Made by a program: the position numbers and the translations under genes. Below, in pieces: positions 44,981 through 53,660 of a stretch of 64,000 bases of DNA. The stretch is from Sphingobium xenophagum NBRC 107872. GTDB taxonomy: Bacteria > Pseudomonadota > Alphaproteobacteria > Sphingomonadales > Sphingomonadaceae. Numbering within the stretch: the stretch's first letter is position 1; each line of letters begins with the position of its first letter. The DNA lies in assembly GCF_000367345.1 (NCBI RefSeq), contig NZ_BARE01000018.1, positions 1-64,000 on the forward strand. The letters are read 5' to 3'. Under the pieces are notes generated by a model. It was not told where the DNA came from. It ran no database searches and saw only the letters and a list, made by a program, of their open reading frames with translations.

Positions 44981-46294
44981 TCAGGTCGCGCCGATCGCCA
45001 TGATGAAGCCGCCCGCGCGCGCTTCCAGCCGATGAGCCTCCCCGGCCAGTCTTTGCGCCACCGACTGCATCGCGCGCGCACCCAGCACGGTCGCGTCCGC
45101 ATTGCCGCTGATCGCCTGCGCGCCGGAGCGGATATGGTCGCTCGACGACCCCGCCTCCGCCACGCTTTCGGCAATGGCGCGGCTGAAAGCGGCCTGGCGG
45201 GCGACCGCGTCGAACAGCGAAGCTGACAGACGGTCGGCGCGGGCCATGGCCGCATCCATATGCATATGGCCCGCCGCCACATCAGCGACCGTCGCGCGGA
45301 CATGCGCGATCCGCCCGGCGATGCCCGCCGCGGCATCGCGTGTCTGTTGGGCCAGCGACTTTACCTCGCGCGCGACCACGGCAAAGCCGTTGCCCGCATC
45401 ACCCGCCCGCGCCGCCTCTATACTGGCATTGAGCGCCAGCATCGCCGTCGCGCCCGCGATGCTGTCGATCAGGGCGACGACTTCGCCGATATTCTCCGTC
45501 TCGCTCCGCAGCGCCTCGCCCTGCGCCATGCCTGCGCGGCTGCGCGCGGCGGCATCGCGCATCGCTGCGCCCGCATCGCGCGCCTCGCTCTCCATCGCCT
45601 GGAATATCTGACCCAGTTCGACGCCGCCCGCCGCGATGCTCGCCAGCCGATCGGCCGTCTGCGCCGCGGCGACCGCCATCGCCGCACTGTCCGCGCCATC
45701 GCCCGCCGCGCGCTCCGCCGCCTGCGTTGCGAGCGCCGACAACTGGTCGGCCATGGCCACCATGTCCGCGATCAGCAGCGCGACATCGCCCTGAAAGCCA
45801 GCACTTTCGCGCCGTATCTGCTCGACCCGTTCCGATCGCGCCAGCGCCACCTGCGCGTCGCGCTGCGCCGTCAGGCGTAGCAACAGGGTGCCGTCCAGTA
45901 CGCCTGCATAGCGCCCGTCGTCCGTGACGATCAGCCCTTCGCACCCGGTCCCCTGCGCGGCATAGAGATCGACCAGCCGATCGAGGCCCGCACCCCGGTC
46001 CACAAGGGCGCAGGGGCGGACATGATCGTCCAGCCGCCCGCCGAAACTGGGGTTGCGCAGCAAGGCATGGCCGAAGGGGTTGAACAGGATGCGGCGCATG
46101 TCGCGCTCATAGATCGCGCCGACGGGCCGGTCGCGCGCGTCCAGCACCGGCAGCAGGCGCAGGGCGGAATCCCGCTGGAAGCAATCGACCGCCTCACTGA
46201 GCGGACGCCCCAGCCAGATAACCGGCTTGTCCTGCGCCAGGGGCAGGCTGACCAAGCCGGGCGCGTCCGGCGGGATTATGGGGGCATGAAACAT
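44981..46294 (-). CDS. Soluble chemoreceptor-like protein with N-terminal CBS pair
   Basis: The 437-residue protein has no membrane helix. Residues ~20-150 look like two tandem CBS modules ([19 protein letters not shown] and [16 protein letters not shown]). Residues ~160-437 are a long coiled coil with the MCP hairpin tip: [21 protein letters not shown] then IEAARAG and [18 protein letters not shown]. It should signal to CheA-CheW complexes from the cytoplasm, possibly in response to adenylates. A che operon is not adjacent. An N-terminal CBS pair is uncommon for chemoreceptors. Confidence 0.85.
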   Translation of the reverse strand: MFHAPIIPPDAPGLVSLPLAQDKPVIWLGRPLSEAVDCFQRDSALRLLPVLDARDRPVGAIYERDMRRILFNPFGHALLRNPSFGGRLDDHVRPCALVDRGAGLDRLVDLYAAQGTGCEGLIVTDDGRYAGVLDGTLLLRLTAQRDAQVALARSERVEQIRRESAGFQGDVALLIADMVAMADQLSALATQAAERAAGDGADSAAMAVAAAQTADRLASIAAGGVELGQIFQAMESEARDAGAAMRDAAARSRAGMAQGEALRSETENIGEVVALIDSIAGATAMLALNASIEAARAGDAGNGFAVVAREVKSLAQQTRDAAAGIAGRIAHVRATVADVAAGHMHMDAAMARADRLSASLFDAVARQAAFSRAIAESVAEAGSSSDHIRSGAQAISGNADATVLGARAMQSVAQRLAGEAHRLEARAGGFIMAIGAT

Positions 46295-46377
46295 GGCCAG
46301 AGCCTTAGCCGCCCAATGGTAACGAGCCGTTAGAATTTCATGACATTTTTGTTACAAGTAACTGTTTTCACTGAATT

Positions 46378-47169
46378 TTATACAGATTTGGCGGGGCGAT
46401 AGCCAAAGGCGTCCTGCGCGAGCTTGACGACCGCCGGGTCCGCCGCCGGGAAATCCATCGGGACGAGCGCTTCCAGTCGTTCCGCCACATAGGTCAGCGC
46501 GGCGATGCGTCCGCTCTTGCGGTGATTATTGTCAATGACGTGCCATGGCGCATGTTTCGTGTCGGTCTTTTTGAACATGGCGTGCATCGCATCCAGATAG
46601 TCCGCGCGCCTGGCCCGGTTGCGATAGTCGTCCGCGCCGGTTTTCCAGCGCTTCCACGGGATGTCCAGCCGCTCGGCCAACTGCTTGTCCTGCGTGTCCT
46701 GGGTGATGTGGACGAAGAGTTTGACGATATTCATGCCAGCGTCGATCTGCTGCTTTTCGAACGCGTTGATTTCGTCATAGCCGCGCTTCCAGTCGGCCTT
46801 GCTGCAAAATCCCTCGACCCGCTCCACCAGCACCCGGCCATACCAGCTACGGTCAAAGACCGCGATGTTGCCGCTGGCGGGCAGGCGCGTCCAGAAGCGC
46901 CAGAGGAAATGATGATCGCGCTCCACCTCATTGGGCGCGGCGATGGGATGAACCTGATAGTAGCGCGGATCCCAGTCGGCCGACATCCGCTTGATGATGC
47001 CGCCCTTGCCCGCTGCGTCCCAGCCCTCCAGCAGGATGACGCTGCGGCGCTTGTGCAGGATATGGGCGACCTGAATCTTAGCGAGGCGTTGCTGGAGCGC
47101 AGCCAGCGCCGCATCATAATCGCCGTCATATTTCGGCGCGTCTTCGTAGGTCGCGAGGTCGATGGTCAT
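46378..47169 (-). CDS. ppk2: Polyphosphate kinase 2 family protein
   Basis: PPK2 enzymes move phosphate between polyphosphate and nucleotides. The single-domain 263-residue protein has Walker A EGWDAAGKGG (residues 48-57), Walker B FDRSWYGRVLVERVEGF, and the lid region with KRWKTGADDYRNRARR. Sub-class (NDP, AMP or NMP specificity) cannot be read reliably here. GAGGATAG precedes the ATG. It is adjacent to aspS and rnd; in many relatives that position holds ppx-ppk. Confidence 0.93.
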   Translation of the reverse strand: MTIDLATYEDAPKYDGDYDAALAALQQRLAKIQVAHILHKRRSVILLEGWDAAGKGGIIKRMSADWDPRYYQVHPIAAPNEVERDHHFLWRFWTRLPASGNIAVFDRSWYGRVLVERVEGFCSKADWKRGYDEINAFEKQQIDAGMNIVKLFVHITQDTQDKQLAERLDIPWKRWKTGADDYRNRARRADYLDAMHAMFKKTDTKHAPWHVIDNNHRKSGRIAALTYVAERLEALVPMDFPAADPAVVKLAQDAFGYRPAKSV

Positions 47170-47186
47170 GGGCAGCTATCCTCAAT

Positions 47187-47269
47187 CGTCATGCCGGACC
47201 TGATCCAGCATCCAGGGCGACAGGGACAGTGTCCGACACCCTGGATGCTGAAGCAAGTTCAGCATGACG
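47187..47269. repeat. Long intergenic palindrome, CAGCATCCAGGG family
   Basis: Outer arms CGTCATG and CATGACG, and inner arms CAGCATCCAGGG and CCCTGGATGCTG, are perfect. It lies between aspS and ppk2. It is a different repeat family from the TTCGACAGGC copies. Confidence 0.88.
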
Positions 47270-47281
47270 AAAAAGGAAAAC

Positions 47282-49066
47282 TCAACCCTTCGCCTGTGGC
47301 TCCACGACGCGCACATGCAGTTCGCGCAGCTGCTTGAATTCGGCGGCGCTGGGTGCGCCCATCAGCAGGTCTTCCGCCTTCTGGTTCATCGGGAAGAGCG
47401 TGATTTCGCGCAGATTCTGCGCCCCGCACAGCAGCATCACGATGCGATCGACGCCCGCGGCCATGCCGCCATGGGGCGGCGCGCCATATTGGAAGGCGCG
47501 ATAGAGGCCGCCAAAGCGATCCTCCACATCCTGCTGGGACAGGCCGACCAGTTCGAACGCCTTGACCATCAGTTCGGGCGACTGGTTGCGGATCGACCCC
47601 GACGCAATTTCGAACCCGTTGCAGACCATGTCATATTGATAGGCGTTGATCGTCAGCGGGTCTTGCGTGTTCAGCGCCTCCAGGCCGCCCTGCGGCATGG
47701 AGAAGGGGTTGTGCGCGAAATCGACCGACTTCGTATCCTCATCATATTCGTAGAAGGGGAAGTCGACGATCCAGCACAGGGCGAACCGATCCTTGTCGAT
47801 GAGGTCCAGCGTTTCGCCCACGCGGGTGCGGGCAAGGCCTGCCAGCTTGGCGGCCTGCGCTTCCTTGCCAGCGGCGAAGAACACGCCGTCATTATCACCA
47901 AGACCCAGCGCCGCGATCAGCTTTGCGGTCGCTTCCTCGCCATGATTTTTGGCGATCGGGCCGCCAGGCACGCCATCCTTGATGTTGATATAGCCAAGGC
48001 CCGAATAGCCCTCGCCCCGCGCCCAATTGTTCATTTCGTCGAAGAATTTGCGGCTGCCCGCGCCAGCACCGGGTGCCGGGATCGCGCGAATCCGGGCGCC
48101 GCTTTCGACCAGCGACGCGAAGATGCCAAAGCCGGAGCCGACGAAATGGTCGGTCACATCGACGATTTCGATAGGGTTGCGCAGGTCCGGCTTGTCGCTG
48201 CCATATTTCAGCAGCGCTTCGGCATGCGGGATCCGCGGGAAGCTGCCGGCCGGGGTGACCGGCTTGCCGTCGGCAAATTGTTCGAACACCTGGGCGATCA
48301 CCGGCTCCATCGTGTCCCACACTTCTTCCTGGGTCACGAAGCTCATTTCCAGGTCGAGCTGGTAGAATTCGCCCGGCAGCCGGTCAGCACGCGGGTCTTC
48401 GTCACGGAAGCAGGGGGCGATCTGGAAATAACGGTCGAAGCCTGCGACCATCAGCAACTGCTTATATTGCTGGGGCGCCTGCGGCAGGGCGTAGAATTTG
48501 CCGGGATGGATACGGCTGGGCACCAGAAAGTCGCGCGCGCCTTCCGGGCTGGACGCGGTCAGGATCGGCGTCGAATATTCGGTGAAGCCCGCGCCTTCCA
48601 TCCGGCGGCGCATGTCCGAAATGATCTTCGTGCGCTTGACGATATTGGCGTGCAGCGTTTCGCGCCGCAGGTCGAGGAAGCGGTAGCGCAGGCGGATGTC
48701 TTCGGGATAGTCCTGCTCGCCCGCGACCGGCAGCGGCAGTTCGGCGGCAGTCGACAGGACGGTGACGGCATCGGCCACCACTTCGATCGTGCCGGTTTCC
48801 ATCTTGGGATTGGTCGCTTCGGGACCGCGCGCCACGACCGTGCCGTCGATCGTCACCACTGATTCGAGACGCAGCCCCTCCAGCACGCGCAGCGCTTCGC
48901 TATCCGCCTTCGCCACCATCTGGGTGATGCCATAATGGTCGCGCAGGTCGACGAACAGCACGCCGCCATGGTCGCGCTTGCGATGCACCCAGCCGGACAG
49001 GCGCACGGCCGTGCCGACATCGGCTTCACGAAGGGCGCCGCAAGTATGGGTGCGATAGGCGTGCAT
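47282..49066 (-). CDS. aspS: Aspartyl-tRNA synthetase
   Basis: This 594-residue class II enzyme has the N-terminal OB-fold anticodon domain ([23 protein letters not shown]), the catalytic domain with motif 2 ([10 protein letters not shown]), the bacterial GAD insertion (about 280-410), and motif 3 (GVDRIVMLL). Whether it also charges tRNA-Asn cannot be settled here. The gene is divergent from rnd. Confidence 0.96.
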   Translation of the reverse strand: MHAYRTHTCGALREADVGTAVRLSGWVHRKRDHGGVLFVDLRDHYGITQMVAKADSEALRVLEGLRLESVVTIDGTVVARGPEATNPKMETGTIEVVADAVTVLSTAAELPLPVAGEQDYPEDIRLRYRFLDLRRETLHANIVKRTKIISDMRRRMEGAGFTEYSTPILTASSPEGARDFLVPSRIHPGKFYALPQAPQQYKQLLMVAGFDRYFQIAPCFRDEDPRADRLPGEFYQLDLEMSFVTQEEVWDTMEPVIAQVFEQFADGKPVTPAGSFPRIPHAEALLKYGSDKPDLRNPIEIVDVTDHFVGSGFGIFASLVESGARIRAIPAPGAGAGSRKFFDEMNNWARGEGYSGLGYINIKDGVPGGPIAKNHGEEATAKLIAALGLGDNDGVFFAAGKEAQAAKLAGLARTRVGETLDLIDKDRFALCWIVDFPFYEYDEDTKSVDFAHNPFSMPQGGLEALNTQDPLTINAYQYDMVCNGFEIASGSIRNQSPELMVKAFELVGLSQQDVEDRFGGLYRAFQYGAPPHGGMAAGVDRIVMLLCGAQNLREITLFPMNQKAEDLLMGAPSAAEFKQLRELHVRVVEPQAKG

Positions 49067-49191
49067 GGCGTTTTGGTCTTTCAGCTTCGTTTTACGGAAA
49101 TGACAAAGCCCTGACGGCAGGCTATGGGCATAAGGTCACTACGACCAGCCCGCCAGGGAGCGGGCCTGCCCATAATAAGATCGATGACCAT

Positions 49192-50358
49192 ATGCAAATC
49201 CATCCGCTGATTACCGACAGCAAGACACTTTCCGATTTCTGCGCCCGCATCGCCAAATCCCCCTATGTCGCCATCGACACGGAATTCATGCGCGAAAACA
49301 GCTATTGGCCCGAACTCTGCCTGATCCAGGTGGCCGACGCGGACGAAGCCGCCGCCATCGACCCAAAGGCGCCGGGCATCGACCTGAAGCCCCTGCTCGA
49401 CCTGATGGTCGACAATGAGGATGTGCTGAAAATCTTTCATGCCGGCGGACAGGACATAGAGATTGTCTATAATCTGACCGGCAAGACCCCGCACCCGATG
49501 TTCGATACCCAGATTGCGGCGATGGCATTGGGCCTTGGCGAGCAGATCGGCTATGGCAATCTGGTCGAGGCGTGGCTGGGCGTACAGCTGGACAAGGGCG
49601 CGCGCTTTACCGACTGGGCGCGCCGCCCGCTCGACAAGCGCCAGATCGACTATGCCATCGGCGACGTCACCTATCTGATCCAGATTTTCCCCAAGATGCT
49701 GGAAGAGTTGCGCAAGACCGGGCGTGGCGACTGGCTGGACCAGGAAATGGAGCGGATCAGCGATCCCAGCCATTATGAAACGCTGCCCGAAGATGCCTGG
49801 AAGCGCGTCCGCATCGCCAGCAAGAAAGCCGATGTGCTGGGTCGCCTGAAAGCGCTGGCGGCGTGGCGCGAGATCGAGGCGCAGGACAAGAATCTGCCGC
49901 GCGGCCGCATCGTCAAGGATGAGACGCTGGCCGACATTGCCAGCCATCCGCCGCGCACGCAGGATGATCTGGGCAAGGTGCGCGGCCTGTCCGCGACCTG
50001 GCGCACCAATGACATCGGCGCGCGGTTAATGGCGGCGCTGGGCAAGCAGCAGCCGCTCAGCAAGGATGAAATGCCCGACCGGGAGCCGCGGCGTCCGGGG
50101 CTGGGCAAGGATGGCGCGCTCGTCGCAGACCTGCTCAAGCTGCTGCTCAAGATCCGGTCGCGCGACATCAATGTCGCATCGCGCCTGCTGGCGCGCAGCG
50201 ATGACATTGAAGCGCTGGCGGCGGGCGTGCGGAACGACCTATCGATCCTGGAGGGGTGGCGTTACGAACAATATGGCCGCGACGCGGTCGATCTGGTCGA
50301 GGGGCGGCTGGCCTTTGCGGTCAAGGGCGGTCGGCTGAAGATGACGCGGACGGAGTGA
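49192..50358 (+). CDS. rnd: Ribonuclease D
   Basis: This 3'-5' exoribonuclease takes part in tRNA maturation. The DEDDy nuclease domain starts with IDTEFMRENSY; its other acidic residues are in HAGGQDIEI and the Tyr in the DYAIGDVTYL segment. A C-terminal HRDC-like region follows (residues ~200-380). At 388 residues the length is typical. It follows aspS divergently. Confidence 0.95.
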   Translation: MQIHPLITDSKTLSDFCARIAKSPYVAIDTEFMRENSYWPELCLIQVADADEAAAIDPKAPGIDLKPLLDLMVDNEDVLKIFHAGGQDIEIVYNLTGKTPHPMFDTQIAAMALGLGEQIGYGNLVEAWLGVQLDKGARFTDWARRPLDKRQIDYAIGDVTYLIQIFPKMLEELRKTGRGDWLDQEMERISDPSHYETLPEDAWKRVRIASKKADVLGRLKALAAWREIEAQDKNLPRGRIVKDETLADIASHPPRTQDDLGKVRGLSATWRTNDIGARLMAALGKQQPLSKDEMPDREPRRPGLGKDGALVADLLKLLLKIRSRDINVASRLLARSDDIEALAAGVRNDLSILEGWRYEQYGRDAVDLVEGRLAFAVKGGRLKMTRTE

Positions 50359-50369
50359 TTTCCTACTCT

Positions 50370-50410
50370 TGTTCGAGTTGAGCCTGTCGAAGGGTCAGGC
50401 TGAGCGAAGA
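50370..50410. repeat. REP-like palindrome, TTCGAGTTGAGCCTGTCGAAGG (copy 4)
   Basis: It contains GAGCCTGTCGAAGGGTCAGGC followed by TGAGCGAAGAA, the same core as the copies at 34.5, 40.9 and 44.1 kb. It lies between rnd and the I78-type gene. Confidence 0.75.
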
Positions 50411-50438
50411 ATGGAATTTGGGTAAGGAGAATAACCCC

Positions 50439-50720
50439 ATGCACCGCATCCTGTCTCTGACCGGCGCGCTTGCGCTGACCGCCTGCGCCACCACCGCGCC
50501 GCCGCCAGTGGCGGCTGGCCCGTGCAATCATGATGCCCTTGCACGTTTTACCGGGCAAAAGGCGAGCGCGGAAACCGGCGCGGCGCTGCTGGCTGCATCG
50601 GGGGCCAGAACGCTGCGCTGGGGCGGCCCCGGCATGGCGATGACGATGGACTTTCGCCCCGACCGGCTGACCGTCAGCTATGACGAAGCGATGACGATCA
50701 CCTCGGCGCGCTGCGGTTGA
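50439..50720 (+). CDS. I78-type peptidase inhibitor lipoprotein
   Basis: The 93-residue protein has a lipobox LTAC (Cys at residue ~16), so it should be a lipid-anchored envelope protein. The rest matches the inhibitor I78 pattern: GQKAS, LRWGGPGMAMTMDFRPDRLTV, then I..ARCG. Family members are thought to inhibit serine proteases. AAGGAGA lies eight bases before the ATG. It precedes a DUF4440 gene. Confidence 0.88.
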   Translation: MHRILSLTGALALTACATTAPPPVAAGPCNHDALARFTGQKASAETGAALLAASGARTLRWGGPGMAMTMDFRPDRLTVSYDEAMTITSARCG

Positions 50721-50726
50721 ACCCAT

Positions 50727-50754
50727 CCCTATTCCCGCGCAGGCGGGAACAGGG
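50727..50754. repeat. Short intergenic palindrome TTCCCGC/GCGGGAA
   Basis: CCCTATTCCCGC and GCGGGAACAGGG pair around a GCAG loop with one mismatch. It is a third repeat family, common in GC-rich alphaproteobacteria. It lies directly after the I78 gene and could end its transcript. Confidence 0.75.
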
Positions 50755-50778
50755 AGCGATGAGATCGAAAGCCCTGCC

Positions 50779-51168
50779 ATGAGCGCCACCGCAGACATCG
50801 CCATCCGCATGGCTCGCGCGACCTTCAATCGCGCGCTGGCCGACGCGAATCTGGCCGCGATCGGCCCGCTGCTCGCGCCCGACGCCGTGCTGGTCGCGGG
50901 CACCGACAGCGCGCTAATCACCGGGCGCAAGGCGCAACTGATTGCCTGGAAACGCGAATTCGCGGCAGCCGAGCGACTGATCTACACCCGCACGCCCGAC
51001 ACAATCCTTGTTTCCCCGGTAGAACCGATCGCCATGGAGCAGGGCCATTGGCAGGGCGTGGCGAGCGGCAGCGGCGAGACGCTGGCGTCAGGCACCTATA
51101 GCGCCAAATGGCGAAACAGCGGCGGCGCGTGGATGATCGAGGCGGAGATTTTCCTGACCCTGGCCTGA
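50779..51168 (+). CDS. DUF4440 / SnoaL-like NTF2-fold protein
   Basis: The 129-residue protein has the NTF2-like pattern: an N-terminal helix (IRMARATFNRALADANL), LLAPDAVLVAG, then strands ending in GAWMIEAEIF. It is of the DUF4440 type, whose members are often enzymes or binding proteins of unclear substrate. It has no signal peptide. It is separated from the I78 lipoprotein gene by a palindrome. Confidence 0.8.
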   Translation: MSATADIAIRMARATFNRALADANLAAIGPLLAPDAVLVAGTDSALITGRKAQLIAWKREFAAAERLIYTRTPDTILVSPVEPIAMEQGHWQGVASGSGETLASGTYSAKWRNSGGAWMIEAEIFLTLA

Positions 51169-51262
51169 CCGGCATGGAGCGCGAACTGCCTGGTGGCCGC
51201 CCGCAATAGGGGCGAGGCATGGCGTCGGCTTCCGGTCATGCCATCATCCCGTCCTCCCCTGA

Positions 51263-52045
51263 TCATGCCCCTTTGCGCTGTTGCGCCCGGCGGGCAAAGA
51301 TGTTGAGGCACTCCACCAGCGTCGAGAAGGCCATCGCCGCGTAGATATAGCCCTTTGGCACATGCACGCCGAAGCCATCGGCGATCAGCACCGCGCCGAT
51401 CATCAGCAAAAAGCCCAGCGCCAGCATCACAACGGTCGGGTTCCTGGCGATGAAATTGGCGAGCGGATCGGCGGCCAGCACCATCGCACCCACAGCGACC
51501 AGCACGGCAATGACCATGACTGCAAGATTATCGGTCATGCCCACGGCAGTCAGGATCGAATCGAGCGAGAAGATCATATCGAGCAGGATGATCTGCACGA
51601 TCGCGCTGCCGAAGGTCAGCGTCGCCACGCTCTTCTTGTCCAGCATATCGTCGCCACGTGCGGGATCGACATTATGATGGATTTCCTTGGTCGCCTTCCA
51701 GATCAGGAACAGCCCGCCCGCGATCAGGATCAGGTCACGCCAGGAAAATTCGGTTTCAAAGGTCGGCGCGCCATATTGATTGGGCGGGCCGATGATCCCC
51801 AGGTCGAACACGGGCGCGGTCAGGCCGACGATCCAGGCGATCATCGACAGCAGCACCAGCCGCATCCCCAGCGCCAGGCCAATGCCGATACGGCGCGCCT
51901 TTTGCCGCTGATGTTCGGGCAGCTTGTTCGTCAGGATCGAAATGAACACCAGATTGTCGATGCCCAGCACCACTTCCATCACCACCAGCGCGACGAGCGC
52001 AGCCAGGGCGGCGGGATCGGTAAAGGCGGTAAGCAGGCTGTCCAT
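51263..52045 (-). CDS. TerC-family integral membrane protein
   Basis: The 260-residue protein has seven or so membrane helices with the TerC hallmarks [15 protein letters not shown] near the N terminus and [22 protein letters not shown] in the second half; the intramembrane acidic residues suggest metal-ion transport (manganese in studied members). It ends with a short basic tail. ATG 52045 is chosen because AAGGA is well spaced only for it. A longer frame from 52126 has no support. Confidence 0.92.
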   Translation of the reverse strand: MDSLLTAFTDPAALAALVALVVMEVVLGIDNLVFISILTNKLPEHQRQKARRIGIGLALGMRLVLLSMIAWIVGLTAPVFDLGIIGPPNQYGAPTFETEFSWRDLILIAGGLFLIWKATKEIHHNVDPARGDDMLDKKSVATLTFGSAIVQIILLDMIFSLDSILTAVGMTDNLAVMVIAVLVAVGAMVLAADPLANFIARNPTVVMLALGFLLMIGAVLIADGFGVHVPKGYIYAAMAFSTLVECLNIFARRAQQRKGA

Positions 52046-52262
52046 CATGATCCTTCCGTCCGGTCTTTCGGCACGCCAGCGCAACGACAGGAAGGCCCAC
52101 TGGTTCCAACTGACACACTTTGTCACATGGGTGCGCTACCATCGGCAAAAGCGCGGTCCAAGCGACTGGACTGGACGAGACCAGTCGCATAGCGAAGGCG
52201 CGTTCTCCTTTTCACGCGGCAGCCCCGGCTGCGGCGCACCAGTCCCAAGCGAAAGGCAGCCC

Positions 52263-53267
52263 ATGGCCAGAACCACCCTCACCCGTTTCCTGATCGAACA
52301 ACAGCGGCTGGCCAATGCGCTGCCCGCCGAATTGCGCCTGTTGATCGAAACCGTGGCGCGCGCGTGCAAGACGATCAGCCATTCGGTGAGCAAGGGTGCG
52401 CTGGGCGAAGTGCTGGGCAGCCTGGACAGTGAAAATGTGCAGGGCGAGGTGCAGAAGAAGCTGGACGTGATCGCCAACGAACTGCTGCTCGACGCCAATG
52501 AATGGGGCGGACATCTGGCGGCGATGGCGTCGGAAGAGATGGAAACGATCCACCGCATCCCCAACCGCTATCCCAAGGGTGAATATCTGCTGCTGTTCGA
52601 TCCGATCGACGGGTCCAGCAATATCGACGTCGATCTGTCGGTCGGGACGATCTTTTCGGTGCTGAAAGCGCCCGACGAATGTGCCGGTCGCGAAGTGACG
52701 GAAGAGGATTTCCTTCAGAATGGCCGGGCGCAGGTCGCAGCGGGCTATGCCATTTATGGCCCGCAGACGCTGCTGGTGCTGAGCGTCGGCACCGGCGTAT
52801 ATGAATTCACGCTGGACCGCGAAGTCGGCAGTTGGGTCATGACCGATCCCGACATGAAGATGCCGCAGGGCAAGTGCGAATTCGCCATCAACATGTCCAA
52901 TCGCCGCCAATGGTCGCCCGGCATCGCCCGCTATATCGAAGAACGGGTGATGGGCGCGCAGGGGCCATGCGGGGTGGATTACAATATGCGCTGGACCGCT
53001 TCCATGGTTGCGGACGTCCACCGCATCCTGAAGCGCGGCGGCATCTTCATGTATCCCGCCGACCATCGCACACCCGGCAAGGCCAAGCTGCGCCTGATGT
53101 ATGAAGCCAATCCGATGAGCTATCTGATCGAGCAGGCCGGCGGCGCGGCCACCGACGGTTTCATCCCGATCATGGATGTCGATGCCACCAGCCTGCACCA
53201 GCGCGTCGGCGTGATTCTGGGCGACAAGGCGGAAGTGGAAATGGTCACAGCCTATGGACGGGAATAG
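52263..53267 (+). CDS. fbp: Fructose-1,6-bisphosphatase, class I
   Basis: It catalyses the same reaction as GlpX but has an unrelated fold. The metal-binding motif [19 protein letters not shown] is near residues 114-132, and the sugar-binding part [27 protein letters not shown] lies near the C terminus. The 334-residue length is standard. A frame upstream to 51924 overlaps terC and is rejected. No Calvin-cycle genes are adjacent, so a gluconeogenic role is more likely. Confidence 0.95.
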   Translation: MARTTLTRFLIEQQRLANALPAELRLLIETVARACKTISHSVSKGALGEVLGSLDSENVQGEVQKKLDVIANELLLDANEWGGHLAAMASEEMETIHRIPNRYPKGEYLLLFDPIDGSSNIDVDLSVGTIFSVLKAPDECAGREVTEEDFLQNGRAQVAAGYAIYGPQTLLVLSVGTGVYEFTLDREVGSWVMTDPDMKMPQGKCEFAINMSNRRQWSPGIARYIEERVMGAQGPCGVDYNMRWTASMVADVHRILKRGGIFMYPADHRTPGKAKLRLMYEANPMSYLIEQAGGAATDGFIPIMDVDATSLHQRVGVILGDKAEVEMVTAYGRE

Positions 53268-53660
53268 CCGATCTGCGGCGTTCCTGTTCAGCGATGGTCA
53301 GAGATAGTAAAAGTGGGGGAGAGCGGAGCGCCGCTCAATCCCCCTTGCTATGGCCTCGCCCTGCCGGTCTTACCGGCGGCCCCTCTCCAGAAACATTTTA
53401 TATGGCGCGGCTGTAGCGCAATTCGCCTAGACCAAGCCGGAGCCAAAAAAAAGGGCCGATCCGCAGACCAGCCCAAAAAGTTTAGGAGAGGATGCCTGAA
53501 AGGCACAGTTCTTTTGCAGCCGGGGCAGAATTTTCGCAAATGCGAAGGATGAAAGCGCGGTTGCGCCAAACGCAATCGCTTGCTGCAATTTTAACCATCC
53601 CAACGTCCGTTCGAGTCGCCGGTAAAGCAAATGTCAGGGCTTTGCCCCTAAGCGGGGCCG
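53268..53660. other. 393-base intergenic region before the acyltransferase gene
   Basis: It holds a strong hairpin near fbp, an 8-A run (near 53445), and an AGGAGAGG-ATG just upstream of an 84-codon frame that runs into the acyltransferase gene. None of the short frames is convincing. It probably contains the promoter of the acyltransferase gene. A small RNA cannot be excluded. Confidence 0.5.
53315..53344 (+). terminator. Hairpin downstream of fbp
   Basis: GGGGGA/TCCCCC and inner GAGCGG/CCGCTC make a nearly continuous stem with a 4-base loop. No long T run follows, so it may act with Rho or stabilise the 3' end. Confidence 0.6.

Noticed and set aside
53427..53630. 67-codon hydrophobic minus-strand frame in the gap before the acyltransferase gene
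   Set aside because: The start lacks a ribosome site and there is no sign of a promoter. Hydrophobicity alone is not enough.
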